From the NCBI GenBank assembly GCA_019113455.1, contig DXHG01000103.1:1-33922 (forward strand): a stretch of DNA of 33,922 nt, in the 5' to 3' direction. Each line of letters opens with the position of its first letter. Position 1 is the first letter of the stretch. The stretch is from Candidatus Treponema faecavium. Its GTDB lineage: Bacteria; Spirochaetota; Spirochaetia; Treponematales; Treponemataceae. The translations under genes and the position numbers were made by a program. The notes beneath the pieces are model-generated. The model was not told the origin of the DNA, did no database searches, and worked only from the letters and a program-made list of their open reading frames with translations. Of the stretch, positions 1 through 8,200 are shown one piece after another.

Positions 1-1023
1 AAACGCGGAAACGGACAGTTCGGCGGCAACGACGAACGCGAACAGACGCTCAACCAGCTGCTTACCGAAATGGACGGCTTTGACGGCTCCAAAGGCATCG
101 TGATTCTTGCGGCAACAAATCAGCCTGACAGCCTTGATCCGGCGCTGCTGCGCCCCGGCAGATTTGACCGGCGTATTCCAGTAGAACTGCCTGATCTTGA
201 CGGGCGGGAACAGATTCTGCGTGTTCACGGCGCAAAAGTAAAGATGTCTGACTCCGTTGATTACAGCGTGATTGCCAAAGCCTCTCCGGGAGCTTCAGGA
301 GCAGAACTGGCAAATATCATCAACGAAGCCGCATTGCGCGCGGTGCGGAACGGACGCGATACGGTAAGCCAGCAGGATCTTGAAGAAAGCATAGAAGTAG
401 TCATCGCAGGCTATCAGAAAAAAAACCAGGTGCTCACAGACAAAGAAAAATGGATTGTCTCATATCACGAAGTGGGGCACGCGCTTGTTGCCGCGCTCCA
501 GACAAATTCGGCGCCGGTGCATAAAATCACGATTATTCCGCGCACGTCAGGTGCTTTAGGCTATACAATGCAGGTGGAAGACGACGGCAATCACTATCTG
601 ATGACTAAAACGGAGCTTGAAAACAAGATTGCGACGCTCACCGGCGGCCGCGCCGCAGAAGAAGTGATATATGATTCTGTAACAACCGGCGCGTCTAACG
701 ACATTGAACAGGCGACAAAACTTGCCCGTCAGATGATTACGCGCTACGGCATGAGCGGCGATTTTGATATGGTGGCGCTTGAGACGGTATCTAACCAGTA
801 TCTGGGCGGAGACGCGTCGCTGAGCTGCGCTCCCGAAACGCAGAAACAGATTGACGATGCAGTCGTTGCGCTCGTAAAGACGGCGCACAGCAAAGCGCGG
901 CGCATACTCACGGATAATATCGACGCGCTGCGCCGCATCGCTGCATATCTGTACGAAAAAGAAACAATCACCGGTGATGAGTTTATGCAGCAGCTGCATA
1001 CTGCAGAGGAACGGCAGAAATAA
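1..1023 (+). CDS. ftsH: ATP-dependent zinc metalloprotease FtsH, 3' part (5' end outside window)
   Basis: Membrane-anchored AAA+ protease that extracts and degrades membrane and short-lived cytosolic proteins. The frame is open from base 1, so the gene starts upstream. The window enters just after the expected Walker B region, at the stretch containing [11 protein letters not shown]. Next come the AAA+ second region of homology ([20 protein letters not shown]), the lid, and the peptidase domain with the zinc motif HEVGH at 466-480. The usual FtsH motif is HEAGH; the A-to-V change keeps both His ligands and the Glu. [12 protein letters not shown] (about 685-720) carries the third, Asp, zinc ligand. 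The membrane segments, Walker A and Walker B are not visible here. The gene ends normally with TAA, and a palindrome array begins about 46 bp after the stop. Confidence 0.97.
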   Translation, partial: KRGNGQFGGNDEREQTLNQLLTEMDGFDGSKGIVILAATNQPDSLDPALLRPGRFDRRIPVELPDLDGREQILRVHGAKVKMSDSVDYSVIAKASPGASGAELANIINEAALRAVRNGRDTVSQQDLEESIEVVIAGYQKKNQVLTDKEKWIVSYHEVGHALVAALQTNSAPVHKITIIPRTSGALGYTMQVEDDGNHYLMTKTELENKIATLTGGRAAEEVIYDSVTTGASNDIEQATKLARQMITRYGMSGDFDMVALETVSNQYLGGDASLSCAPETQKQIDDAVVALVKTAHSKARRILTDNIDALRRIAAYLYEKETITGDEFMQQLHTAEERQK

Positions 1024-1069
1024 CGCGCTTTTTGTTGGTTTGACCGTGCGTTTTCAGGGGAACAGCATA

Positions 1070-1380
1070 TTTGCCGACGGCAAAAGTTTTCCCGTTTAAA
1101 AAATAAAAATTTGCCGCTGGCAAAATTTTATTTTGCCGTTTATCAGACTTGAATTTTGCCGATGGCCAGCGGCGCACTTGCCGATTGCAAATTTTTTGTT
1201 TGCCGTCGGCAAATGAAACGTTTGCCGATTGCAAGTGTCTCACTGGCCGACGGCAAATTTCTTACCGGATAAACGGCAAAATAAATATTTGCCGCCGGCA
1301 ATTTTTTTATTTGCCACCGGCAAAAGTAAATTTTGCCATCGGCAAATTTTTTATTTGTAATCGGCAAAAGTTTTGCGGCA
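1070..1380. repeat. 22-bp-phased palindrome array, copy 1
   Basis: No convincing gene occupies 1024-1449. It holds about a dozen 15-bp units of the form TTTGCC-NNN-GGCAAA, with starts at 1110, 1132 (half), 1155, 1177, 1199, 1221, 1243, 1266 (half), 1288, 1310, 1332 and 1354, plus a more isolated unit at 1070-1084. The start-to-start distance is 22 or 23 bp throughout, so there are 7-8 bp spacers and all units lie on about the same helical face. Core variants include CCGACGG, CCGTCGG, CCGATTG, CCGCTGG, CCGATGG, CCATCGG, CCACCGG and CCGCCGG. A second copy lies at 19212-19430. Because the unit lacks stop codons in every frame, it generates spurious ORFs on both strands. Its function is unknown; it could be a multi-site protein-binding array, a mobile small repeat, or a structured RNA/DNA element. 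Confidence 0.9.
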
Positions 1381-1449
1381 AAACGGGACGCACAGCGCGC
1401 CTGTTTTTGCTGTATTGCGGCAAGCCGGGCGCGCTGTATTTTGGCGCTG

Positions 1450-1665
1450 CTATAAATTTTCCTCTATCCGCGCCGCAAGTTCGGAAAGGCTCATATCAAA
1501 GGCGCAGGCGATTTTCAGCAGCACTGTAAGGGACGGCAGCTTTTTGCCTTTTTCAATTTCCGATACGTACACCTGATGCGAGTCGATAATCTCGGCGAGC
1601 TGTTCCTGCGACAATCCGCGCTGTTTACGCAGCTTGCAAATTGTCTTCCCGACCGCCTCGTTCAT
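1450..1665 (-). CDS. small HTH (XRE/Cro-cI family) transcriptional regulator
   Basis: A 71-residue DNA-binding protein consisting of little more than one Xre-type helix-turn-helix. The helices run over residues 7-60: KLRKQRGLSQEQLAEIID, then VSEIEKGKKLPSLTVLLKIA, a textbook HTH_3 pattern. The frame could extend upstream to 1824, but those added residues are hydrophobic and AT-rich and cover the probable promoter. The start at MNEAVGK (ATG at 1663-1665) fits the family's usual N terminus. No strong Shine-Dalgarno is seen. An inverted repeat at 1684-1716, just upstream, brackets a TATAAT on this strand, which suggests autoregulation. The gene lies in an accessory stretch between the palindrome array and two gene remnants. 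The family is clear; the regulated targets cannot be told. Confidence 0.85.
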   Translation of the reverse strand: MNEAVGKTICKLRKQRGLSQEQLAEIIDSHQVYVSEIEKGKKLPSLTVLLKIACAFDMSLSELAARIEENL

Positions 1666-1683
1666 GTGTTCATTGTAGAAAAA

Positions 1684-1716
1684 TATAAGCAATAACATTA
1701 TAAACTGTTGCTTATA
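1684..1716 (-). promoter_or_regulatory. inverted-repeat operator around the HTH gene promoter
   Basis: Arms TATAAGCAA (1684-1692) and TTGCTTATA (1708-1716) are perfect 9-bp inverted repeats with 24 bp between centres. The minus-strand hexamer TATAAT (plus-strand 1697-1702) sits between the arms, about 30 bp upstream of the HTH start codon. A dimeric HTH protein bound here would cover the -10 element. No good -35 match is visible. Autoregulation is an inference. Confidence 0.45.
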
Positions 1717-1749
1717 ATCAAAAACTAAAAAATAAATTATTCTGCACAT

Positions 1750-2190
1750 ATGCAAGACAACAGGGAATTTTCCCATGCTATTGATTCCGGAGATGACGGC
1801 GCGCAGCAGAAACACACGCCGCACGGCAGAGCGGCGTCCATGCTTTTCCGCTATATTCTGTTCGGCGTGCTTACGACTGCGGTCAATGTCTGCGTATTCT
1901 CACTTTTGCGCGCCGCGCGCGTTCCGCTGACTGTGTCGGTGGCCGCAGCATGGGGTATTTCTGTGGCATTCGCGTTTGTTACTAACCGCAGTTTTGTGTT
2001 CCGCCCTGACGCGGACGCGCCTGTGCAGCACATGCACGTTCCACCGGCGTATACGTATCCGTGCTGTCTTTTAATATTTCTGCTGCTTTGTTATATTTCG
2101 CCCGTGCGTGCAGGGTGTATGCTATTCGTTTTTGCAGTTCAGGGAATTGTGTTTTACAAACGTGATAAAAGTTTACTATCGTATCATTGA
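1750..2190 (+). pseudogene. GtrA-like membrane protein, truncated after two membrane segments
   Basis: Residues about 33-85 match the N-terminal half of the GtrA family of small four-helix membrane proteins linked to polyprenyl-phosphate sugar transfer: FRYILFGVLTTAVNVCVF as helix 1, then a second helix ending in the family hallmark FVTNRSFVFR. The first 30 residues are polar and unlike the family, so translation may begin at the ATG at 1840. From about 2015-2032 onward the reading frame is simply the antisense of a dam-like gene on the other strand, so helices 3 and 4 of GtrA are lost and replaced by unrelated sequence that happens to be hydrophobic. I read this as a gene broken by deletion or recombination. 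Whether the chimeric 146-residue product is made is unknown. Confidence 0.7.
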
Positions 2191-2347
2191 TATCGTTTAT
2201 AATTTCTATTTTTGCGGGCTCTTTTGCAAAAAATACAGCGCCGCCGCCAAAAAACGGCTCTATATAGGCTGTATGTGCAGGGATTAACTTAATAATAGTT
2301 TTTGCTAACTTTTGTTTGCCGCCGTAATACGTTAATGGTGGTTTCAT
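1982..2347 (-). pseudogene. D12/Dam-class adenine-N6 DNA methyltransferase, C-terminally truncated
   Basis: From the ATG at 2345-2347 the product begins MKPPLTYYGGKQKLAKTII, followed by AYIEPFFGGGAVFF. These are the N-terminal YxGGK segment and the SAM-binding FxGxG-type motif I of Dam-like (MethyltransfD12) enzymes, which methylate adenine N6. INDINDTIVNFYHV is the expected acidic SAM-contacting segment. Homology stops at TPVERA (about 2033), where Dam proteins normally continue RAWxFW. The last 15 or so residues are unrelated, antisense to the GtrA remnant. The catalytic DPPY motif IV and all the C-terminal half are missing, so no activity is expected. The track extends upstream to 2458, but those residues cross a terminator hairpin and are not Dam-like. 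Confidence 0.8.
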
Positions 2348-2374
2348 ACTTTTATAGGTATTTTGCGTATGCGC

Positions 2375-2411
2375 AAAAAATAAAAAAATCCTCGATGTGC
2401 TCGAGGATTTT
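2375..2411 (-). terminator. intrinsic terminator of the YjcQ operon
   Basis: Perfect 11-bp arms AAAATCCTCGA (2385-2395) and TCGAGGATTTT (2401-2411) with a 5-nt loop. Read on the minus strand, the stem is followed by a T-rich run (A-run at 2375-2388 on the plus strand). It lies downstream of the yjcQ-like stop codon and upstream of the dam remnant start, so it ends leftward transcription from the 3043-2487 operon. Confidence 0.75.
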
Positions 2412-2429
2412 GCACGATTCGTGCAGAAT

Positions 2430-2498
2430 GATAACGAAAATGTGCGTGTTGATAACAAAAAGGGCTAAACCGATAACGTTTTTGTGCTATGTGATAAC
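2430..2498. repeat. four GATAAC repeats at exact 21-bp period
   Basis: GATAAC occurs at 2430, 2451, 2472 and 2493, exactly 21 bp apart. The first three are followed by related sequence (cgaaaatgtgcg, aaaaagggct, gtttttgtgc). The last copy overlaps the final codons of the YjcQ-like gene (Val-Ile-Thr). Two helical turns separate the copies. It may be a tandem duplication of the gene's 3' end or a phased binding site. Confidence 0.6.
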
Positions 2499-2804
2499 AT
2501 CTGCAATGCCTTTGACTGTTTTATAGATGCGCTGCATGATGCTGTTTTCTGACAGGTATTCAAGCCCCTGTATGGTGATAAGCGGGTTATCGGCAATGAT
2601 GTCGATACCGCCTGCAAGGTTTTGTCTAAACTGGATGCCGGTTATGTATCCGGCGTGTACAAGCATTTGCAGATACTTGCATCTGCGTGTTTCTGATATG
2701 TGCAGCGATTCGGCCGTGATAGCGGATACGTCGAAATCGGGCACGTCGAGTGCACGCTCAAACGCGCTTAAAAGCTGGTAAATGATTTTGAAATTGTCTG
2801 TCAT
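2487..2804 (-). CDS. YjcQ-family protein
   Basis: A 105-residue protein that resembles the YjcQ family (small proteins common in prophages and accessory regions of Firmicutes and others, thought to contain a winged-helix-like fold). Family-like features are the opening FKIIYQLLSAFERALD, the middle ISETRRCKYLQMLVHAGYI, and the end PLITIQGLEYLSENSIMQ followed by a short amphipathic helix. It starts 5 bp after the stop of the upstream gene at 2810, so the two are probably cotranscribed from the promoter at 3087-3115 and end at the hairpin at 2385-2411. No catalytic motif is seen. Function is unknown; the context suggests a phage- or element-derived gene. Confidence 0.7.
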   Translation of the reverse strand: MTDNFKIIYQLLSAFERALDVPDFDVSAITAESLHISETRRCKYLQMLVHAGYITGIQFRQNLAGGIDIIADNPLITIQGLEYLSENSIMQRIYKTVKGIADVIT

Positions 2805-2809
2805 ATTCG

Positions 2810-3043
2810 TTATTCTTCGTCGGTTGGAAATAACACATTTATGTGGTGCATTATTTTAAGCGTTTCGTCAATGTCATTTACTAGAGTAAAAACGCCGTCT
2901 TTTTCAAGCGCAAACTGCGGAAAACCCACGATTGCCCCTTCAAGCTCTTTATACCACAATTCATATACCTTATACTCATTATATGTACACCAGTATTTAT
3001 GCGCGGTAAAGACTTCCTGTTTTGCAACGTCTTCTATGGTCAT
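2810..3043 (-). CDS. small protein of unknown function upstream of the YjcQ gene
   Basis: A 77-residue acidic protein (MTIEDVAKQEVFTAHKYW...) that I do not recognise. It has no signal peptide or membrane segment; it is rich in aromatic residues (several Trp and Tyr near residues 18-32) and ends in an acidic tail. AAAAAAGGA precedes the ATG by about 12 bases, and a good promoter lies at 3087-3115. It is the first gene of a two-gene operon with the YjcQ-family gene 5 bp downstream. The clean start signals and operon position argue it is a real gene rather than a chance ORF. Confidence 0.65.
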   Translation of the reverse strand: MTIEDVAKQEVFTAHKYWCTYNEYKVYELWYKELEGAIVGFPQFALEKDGVFTLVNDIDETLKIMHHINVLFPTDEE

Positions 3044-3086
3044 GCTGGTTTATGTCCTTTTTTGTACAATGTAGTTTACAACATTC

Positions 3087-3115
3087 ATATTAACATCGCA
3101 ATCTTCAACATTCAA
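3087..3115 (-). promoter_or_regulatory. promoter of the leftward two-gene operon
   Basis: On the minus strand TTGAAT (plus 3110-3115), 17 bp, TAATAT (plus 3087-3092). The GAATGTTG motif occurs twice here (in the -35/spacer and just after the -10), which may be a regulator site. The 5' leader would be about 37 nt. Confidence 0.55.
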
Positions 3116-3182
3116 TAACATGATTGCCTATCGCAGAGCGTAAACATCGGATCCCTGCGCAAACCGCGCGCCGCGCGCGGTA

Positions 3183-3211
3183 TTGCAACGCGCCTCTATT
3201 TATTATATGCT
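3183..3211 (+). promoter_or_regulatory. candidate promoter of the membrane protein-dinB operon
   Basis: TTGCAA (3183-3188), 17 bp, TATGCT (3206-3211), each matching 4 of 6 consensus bases, followed by an AT-rich stretch and a leader of about 44 nt to the GTG at 3262. The same two hexamers with the same spacing recur upstream of the uracil-DNA glycosylase gene (21487-21515). Confidence 0.45.
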
Positions 3212-3261
3212 TATATATAGAATAAATAGAATTTCAGGCACAACACGGAACAAGGACAAAG

Positions 3262-5253
3262 GTGCGTTTTACATATACCAGCAGGCTATCTGAAACACAG
3301 TATACGCGGCGCGCAGCGCAGGCCGTACGCCTTGTGTGCGCAGTGTTCTTGTGCGCCGCCCTGCCCGCTTTTGCCCAAACGCCGCACAATCCAGGAGAGC
3401 TTTCCGCGCACCTGTATGAACGGTTTACCGATGCCGGTCTGTCCCCTCAAAAACAGCTTCTTGCAGGTCCTTCGTCAGACGGCTTTCCGTTCAATATTGT
3501 GTTTGACACGCAGCCTGATTTCGGCACAGCCGAGCAGGATACCCTTATCATACAAATCTGTCAGGAAGACGCGCTGCCGCTGTTTGACCGGCTGTGCGCG
3601 CTTATAAGCCGCGCGCTGCAGGTGCAGAAACGCGTGCAGATTATCTGCACCGCGCTTGATTATCCCGTACTTCCGCAGCAGAAACAAGAGCCTCGCGGTT
3701 CGCTGCACGCTATTTCCCAGCTTGAAAATCAAAACAATATATGTGCCCTGCTTCTGATTCCCCGCTCAACGCTCTCTGACACTACCCGCCGGACACAGCC
3801 TTTGATTCTGCCCGGGGCAGGCGGTCAGGCATCGCCGCAGTGGCTGCTCGATATGCTGCAATTTTACGGCACGCGCTCATATCTGCTGCTCTACCGTCAA
3901 AACATGATTTCTGCCAATGAGCGCCTCGCCCTTTTTTTGAACAGCAGCATACCGGCGGCAGGCATCGTGTACGACGCTGTTAATCAGGAGCAGACGGCGG
4001 ATATGTTTTCGCATCTGGAGCAGGTTATAAACACATTCGAGATTCCGGACAACGCGCTCTGGGACCGGCACTACGACAGGGTGCCGGTACAGTCTGTCAA
4101 TCTCATTATCCCTGAACACAATCAGGTGCGGCTGTTTATCGTTATTATCACGGTAAGTTTGTTTGTGCTCTGCGGGTTTACGTTTTTGTTCGGCAAAAAT
4201 ATCTATCAGAACACAAAAGACTTTCTGCGCACCTGGTATCTGATTCCCGGCACCATCGCGGCAACGGCGCTCATGCTCAAAGCGGGACAAGCCGTATCGG
4301 GTATGATTTTGCCTGCGTCAACTTCGCCGTTTTTGTTTATCGTATTCAAAATCATTTTTGCCGTGCTGTTTGTTACGCTGTGCTTTATCATTCTGCTTAA
4401 ACTGCATCTGCCTGTTTCGCAGGTGGTGTACGGTGTAATGATGTCAATGACGGCAACGCTCAATATCTTTATTTTTGCCGCATTTGATATATCATTCGTG
4501 TATCTGTTCGCAATAGAATACATCATAGCCGCGATAGCCGGATACGCGCGGCGGTTTGTGCCGCTCGTGGCTGCAGAGATTGCACTCGTGCTGCCGTTTC
4601 TGCCGTATATACGCGATGTTATTGCCTACCCGAACACGGCGTTTCTGGAAAAAGTCGCAGATGCGTCGTTTGCCGGAAATCTGCTGCTCGCCTGTATCCT
4701 GCTGCCCATGCTCATCATGTGGCTTAAGCTGCAGATCCGCATTACGGTCTTTCTGCAGGGAAGGAATATTTCCATCAAGCCCGTTATCGCGATTACCGTG
4801 CTCACGATGATATGCAGCGCGGCGTTTGCGTGGATATATCTGTCGTCGCCGCGGTTTCAGACGCTCACGCAGCAGACATCCCGATTTGCGGCAGTGGAAC
4901 AGGGAAATCCCGAACACTATGAAGCAAGCATCACGGCGTCTGAAACGTTTTTTCTTGAGCTGCGCACCGTGCAGCTCAGCTTTACCGCTTCGGCGCCGAT
5001 TATACGCTGCGATATACACGTTATTTCTGATTCCGGCACGCCGGTATACAGTTCGGATTATCCGATAGCCGTTGATAAACAGCGCGTCTCTTTTCTGCTG
5101 CCTGAGTATCCGCCTGAGCCGCTGCAGATTACCTACACGGCAAACGAGACGGAAGACATGTACGTAAGCGCCGTATTCTATCTGCAAAAAGATGATACGA
5201 CTGCCGCCATGGTGGAAAAGCAGCTCTTTATTCCCGGGAAATCACAGCCATGA
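3262..5253 (+). CDS. exported polytopic membrane protein of unknown function
   Basis: A 663-residue protein with GTG start preceded by AAGGAC. Residues 22-38 form a signal peptide (AVRLVCAVFLCAALPAFA, cleavage after AFA). An extracytoplasmic domain of about 250 residues follows, then a membrane block between about 290 and 530 with six to eight segments (for example near 291-311, 357-381, 388-408, 412-427, 434-450, 471-488, 508-527). A C-terminal extracytoplasmic beta-rich domain (530-663) closes it. I do not recognise a named family. The soluble-TM-soluble layout recalls membrane proteins with periplasmic sensor or assembly domains. Its stop overlaps the dinB start (ATGA at 5250), so the two are translationally coupled. 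The protein and the surface half of the downstream fusion may act together in the envelope. Confidence 0.8.
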   Translation: MRFTYTSRLSETQYTRRAAQAVRLVCAVFLCAALPAFAQTPHNPGELSAHLYERFTDAGLSPQKQLLAGPSSDGFPFNIVFDTQPDFGTAEQDTLIIQICQEDALPLFDRLCALISRALQVQKRVQIICTALDYPVLPQQKQEPRGSLHAISQLENQNNICALLLIPRSTLSDTTRRTQPLILPGAGGQASPQWLLDMLQFYGTRSYLLLYRQNMISANERLALFLNSSIPAAGIVYDAVNQEQTADMFSHLEQVINTFEIPDNALWDRHYDRVPVQSVNLIIPEHNQVRLFIVIITVSLFVLCGFTFLFGKNIYQNTKDFLRTWYLIPGTIAATALMLKAGQAVSGMILPASTSPFLFIVFKIIFAVLFVTLCFIILLKLHLPVSQVVYGVMMSMTATLNIFIFAAFDISFVYLFAIEYIIAAIAGYARRFVPLVAAEIALVLPFLPYIRDVIAYPNTAFLEKVADASFAGNLLLACILLPMLIMWLKLQIRITVFLQGRNISIKPVIAITVLTMICSAAFAWIYLSSPRFQTLTQQTSRFAAVEQGNPEHYEASITASETFFLELRTVQLSFTASAPIIRCDIHVISDSGTPVYSSDYPIAVDKQRVSFLLPEYPPEPLQITYTANETEDMYVSAVFYLQKDDTTAAMVEKQLFIPGKSQP

Positions 5254-8200
5254 CGTGGTTTGTGCATGTCGATCTTGACGCGTTTTACGCTTCGGTTGAG
5301 CAGCTTGATCATCCGGAACTCAAAGGAAAACCGGTTATTGTCGGCGGGCTTCCCGGCTCCCGCCGCGGCGTTGTGTCTACGGCGTCATACGAGGCGCGCG
5401 CATACGGCGTACATTCTGCGATGCCGATTGGTCAGGCGTACCGGCTGTGTCCCGACGGTATTTATCTTCCGGTGCGGATGAAGCGGTACCAGCAGAAATC
5501 GGCGGAAATCATGCGCATATTCAGCGAGTTTTCTCCCGATGTACAGCAGATATCCGTGGACGAGGCGTTTGTCGATATCAGCGGCACTGAACGGCTGTTC
5601 GGTCCGCCGGAGCAGACAGCGCAGGCGATACAGACGGCGGTGCGTGAGCGGACAGGCCTTACGGCGTCTATAGGGCTTGCGTCAAATAAATATCTGGCAA
5701 AAATTGCTTCCGGCATGTCCAAGCCGAACGGTTTTTGCATGATTCCCGCAGGCTCCGAATGTGCGTTTATGCAGCGGCTGCCGCTTAACAAAGTATGGGG
5801 CGTCGGAGAAAAAACGCTTGCCAAGCTGCACAAGCTGGGGCTGCATACGACTGCGGATGTTTATAACACATCGTTTGAGCTTTTGGCAAAAACGCTGGGC
5901 ACTGCCTGCGCGAATTTCCTGTTTGCAGCCGTCCGCGGGCAAAACGCTGCTGTATTCAGTGAAGAAGCCAAAACGCACTCGGTAAGCGCGGAGTCAACCT
6001 ATGAGTATGACCTCTGTGAACCGTATGCGATAGAAACGGCGCTCATGGAATTATGCTGCACTGTCATGTTCCGCATGTATACGGAAGGCTGGATAAGCAG
6101 GACGGTGCAGGTAAAAATACGGTATGACGATTTCTCCACGGTCAGCGTGCAGGAAACATCGCAGCAGATTATAGCCAATACCGAGGATATGTTTGCCCGC
6201 GCAAAAACGCTGCTGCACAAAAAATACAGCGGAGGCAGCATCAGGCTTTTAGGGGCAGCTGCGCTCAATCTTGAACGCAGCGAAGTTCTGCGTCAGGGGG
6301 AGCTATTCGATTTCGGCAGCGCAAAAGCGCAGAAACTGGAGCAGGCTGTTTTTAATCTCAAGCAGAAAAACCCCAGGCTGAAAATTACCAAGGCGCGGCT
6401 GCTGCAGGATCTCTGCGTGCTGTTTCTGCTGCCGGCGCTGTATTTTTTTTGTTCGCAGCAGCCGCTTGCAGCAGAAACGATGCCTGAAACTGCGGCTTCG
6501 CACGGCGGAGCGGCGGCGCTTACGTTTCAGCTGCCGCCGCCATCGCCTGATACGGATGGCGCGCTCTTTTCGTATTCGCTGTTTGACACCGACATAGAGT
6601 TTTTTATGCAGGGCTACTGGGACACGGAACTGACCGGCTCGCTTTCGTTTTCGTTCGGCGGCGGCAGTGATTTTGCCGTATCCACGGCCATGCCGGTCTT
6701 TAAGCAGGAAGTTGATTTATCCGTGTGGCTCATGCTTAATAAACAGTGGTATTTTGAAGCGGCATTTGCCGAACAGTTTGAAAAAAACACCTTTGCGCTC
6801 GGCTATACGGGAGAAAACACGCTGCGTTCCGTCCGCATTGCAAACAGAGGAATACTCTTTCCTTCGTTTTATCCTGCGGACGCGCTCAACCGGGGCATAG
6901 GCGGCGGAGACAATCAGGCTCCCGGAATCAGCGCCTCGTTTGCCGGAAAGAACTGGAGAGCTGACGCCGCAGTCAGATATGAGGCTCTTACGGCGCATGA
7001 AAAGATATTTTACGGTTCAAACGAAGTGTCCGAACAGACAGTGCAGCTTACTCAGTGGGAACGCGGCAGGCTGTTTTTTTTGCCGTCAGTGCAGACTGCT
7101 GCATCAGTAACGGGCGTGTATGTTGAATCCGAAAACGGCACGCTGCGCGACCGCGAGGGGCGGACATACCGCAAGCTTGATACATCTGAATATCAGATAG
7201 CGCCGCAGCGCGCGCAGCTTGTGCTTGCAAAACAGGCGCTGATAACCGACGGCGCACATAAAAGAACGGCTGCTGTGCTGTTACGTTTTTCAGACGCGGC
7301 GGCCATACAGACGCTCAAAACGGAGCTTGGCACCTTCTCCGACGCAGGCGGCAATTCGTTTCTGAGCGATGTGCAGCAGCTTTTTTTGCAGGGCGGCATA
7401 GACAATATAGCGGCGTACTCGTACGGGGCGCTGTATCATGACAGCCCTGCAGGAGACCCCAGCGGGAACAGCACAGACGGTTTTTTTACCAACATCTTGG
7501 GAACGCAGATGCTCGTTATTCAGCATCCGGCAGGGTTTTCGCCGTTCAGCGGCGCATACCGGTATGCCAGCACCGTGCAATCGGCAGATGAAGTACAGCT
7601 TGTCTCGCAATCAACCGATACCCGTATAGAGCCGTACGCCGCCGCAACGGCAGACAGTATGCAGTTCGTTTCGGAAGATTTTCTTACGGCGCAGCCAACG
7701 ACATATATAGAAGTATACAGCACGGAGCTTGACGGCTCTGACGGAACGCAGGCGGCGGTCAGATTTCCGCTCGCCGCGCGCTATCCACAGTATTATTTAC
7801 AGTCTGCGTCATCGGTTCCCGCAGGTGAGGCAGACGCTGTCATAAAGATACGCAGCTACTCGCCTGTAGATCAATACTATATCGGCACGGACGCCGCGGA
7901 GGGGACTGTTTCCGCATACAGGAACGGAATTCGCGACAGCGGCGCGGCATACGATGCGGAATCGGGCGTTGTTACGCTTTCCGCTGCGGTATCGGCAATG
8001 GACCGCATACGCATCGTGTGGTACGAAGACAGCAATACCGCGGATACCGGCGCAATAGCTGCGGCAGCCGGCATACAGTTTTTTCCGTTCGATGGTTTTT
8101 CACTGGCGGCTTCTCTCACGTCGCGCTGGGCGTTTTCTCCTCACAAGCAGTTTGCAGACGCGGAGTCTCAGACGCAGGGGTTTGCAGCGCTTGCCGGAGC

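Noticed and set aside
1070-1380. CRISPR array.
   Set aside because: Units are 15-bp dyads with 7-8 bp spacers, and the spacers are the same in both copies; there are no cas genes in the window.
983-1529. Several ORFs of 60-126 codons over the first array, on both strands (peptides such as FADGK, LPSAN, CRRQ).
   Set aside because: They arise because the palindromic unit has no stop codon in any frame. Similar peptides appear on both strands and at the second array, with no ribosome sites.
2302-2526. Plus-strand ORF of 74 codons over the terminator and GATAAC repeats.
   Set aside because: No ribosome site or family resemblance; it crosses a clear minus-strand terminator.
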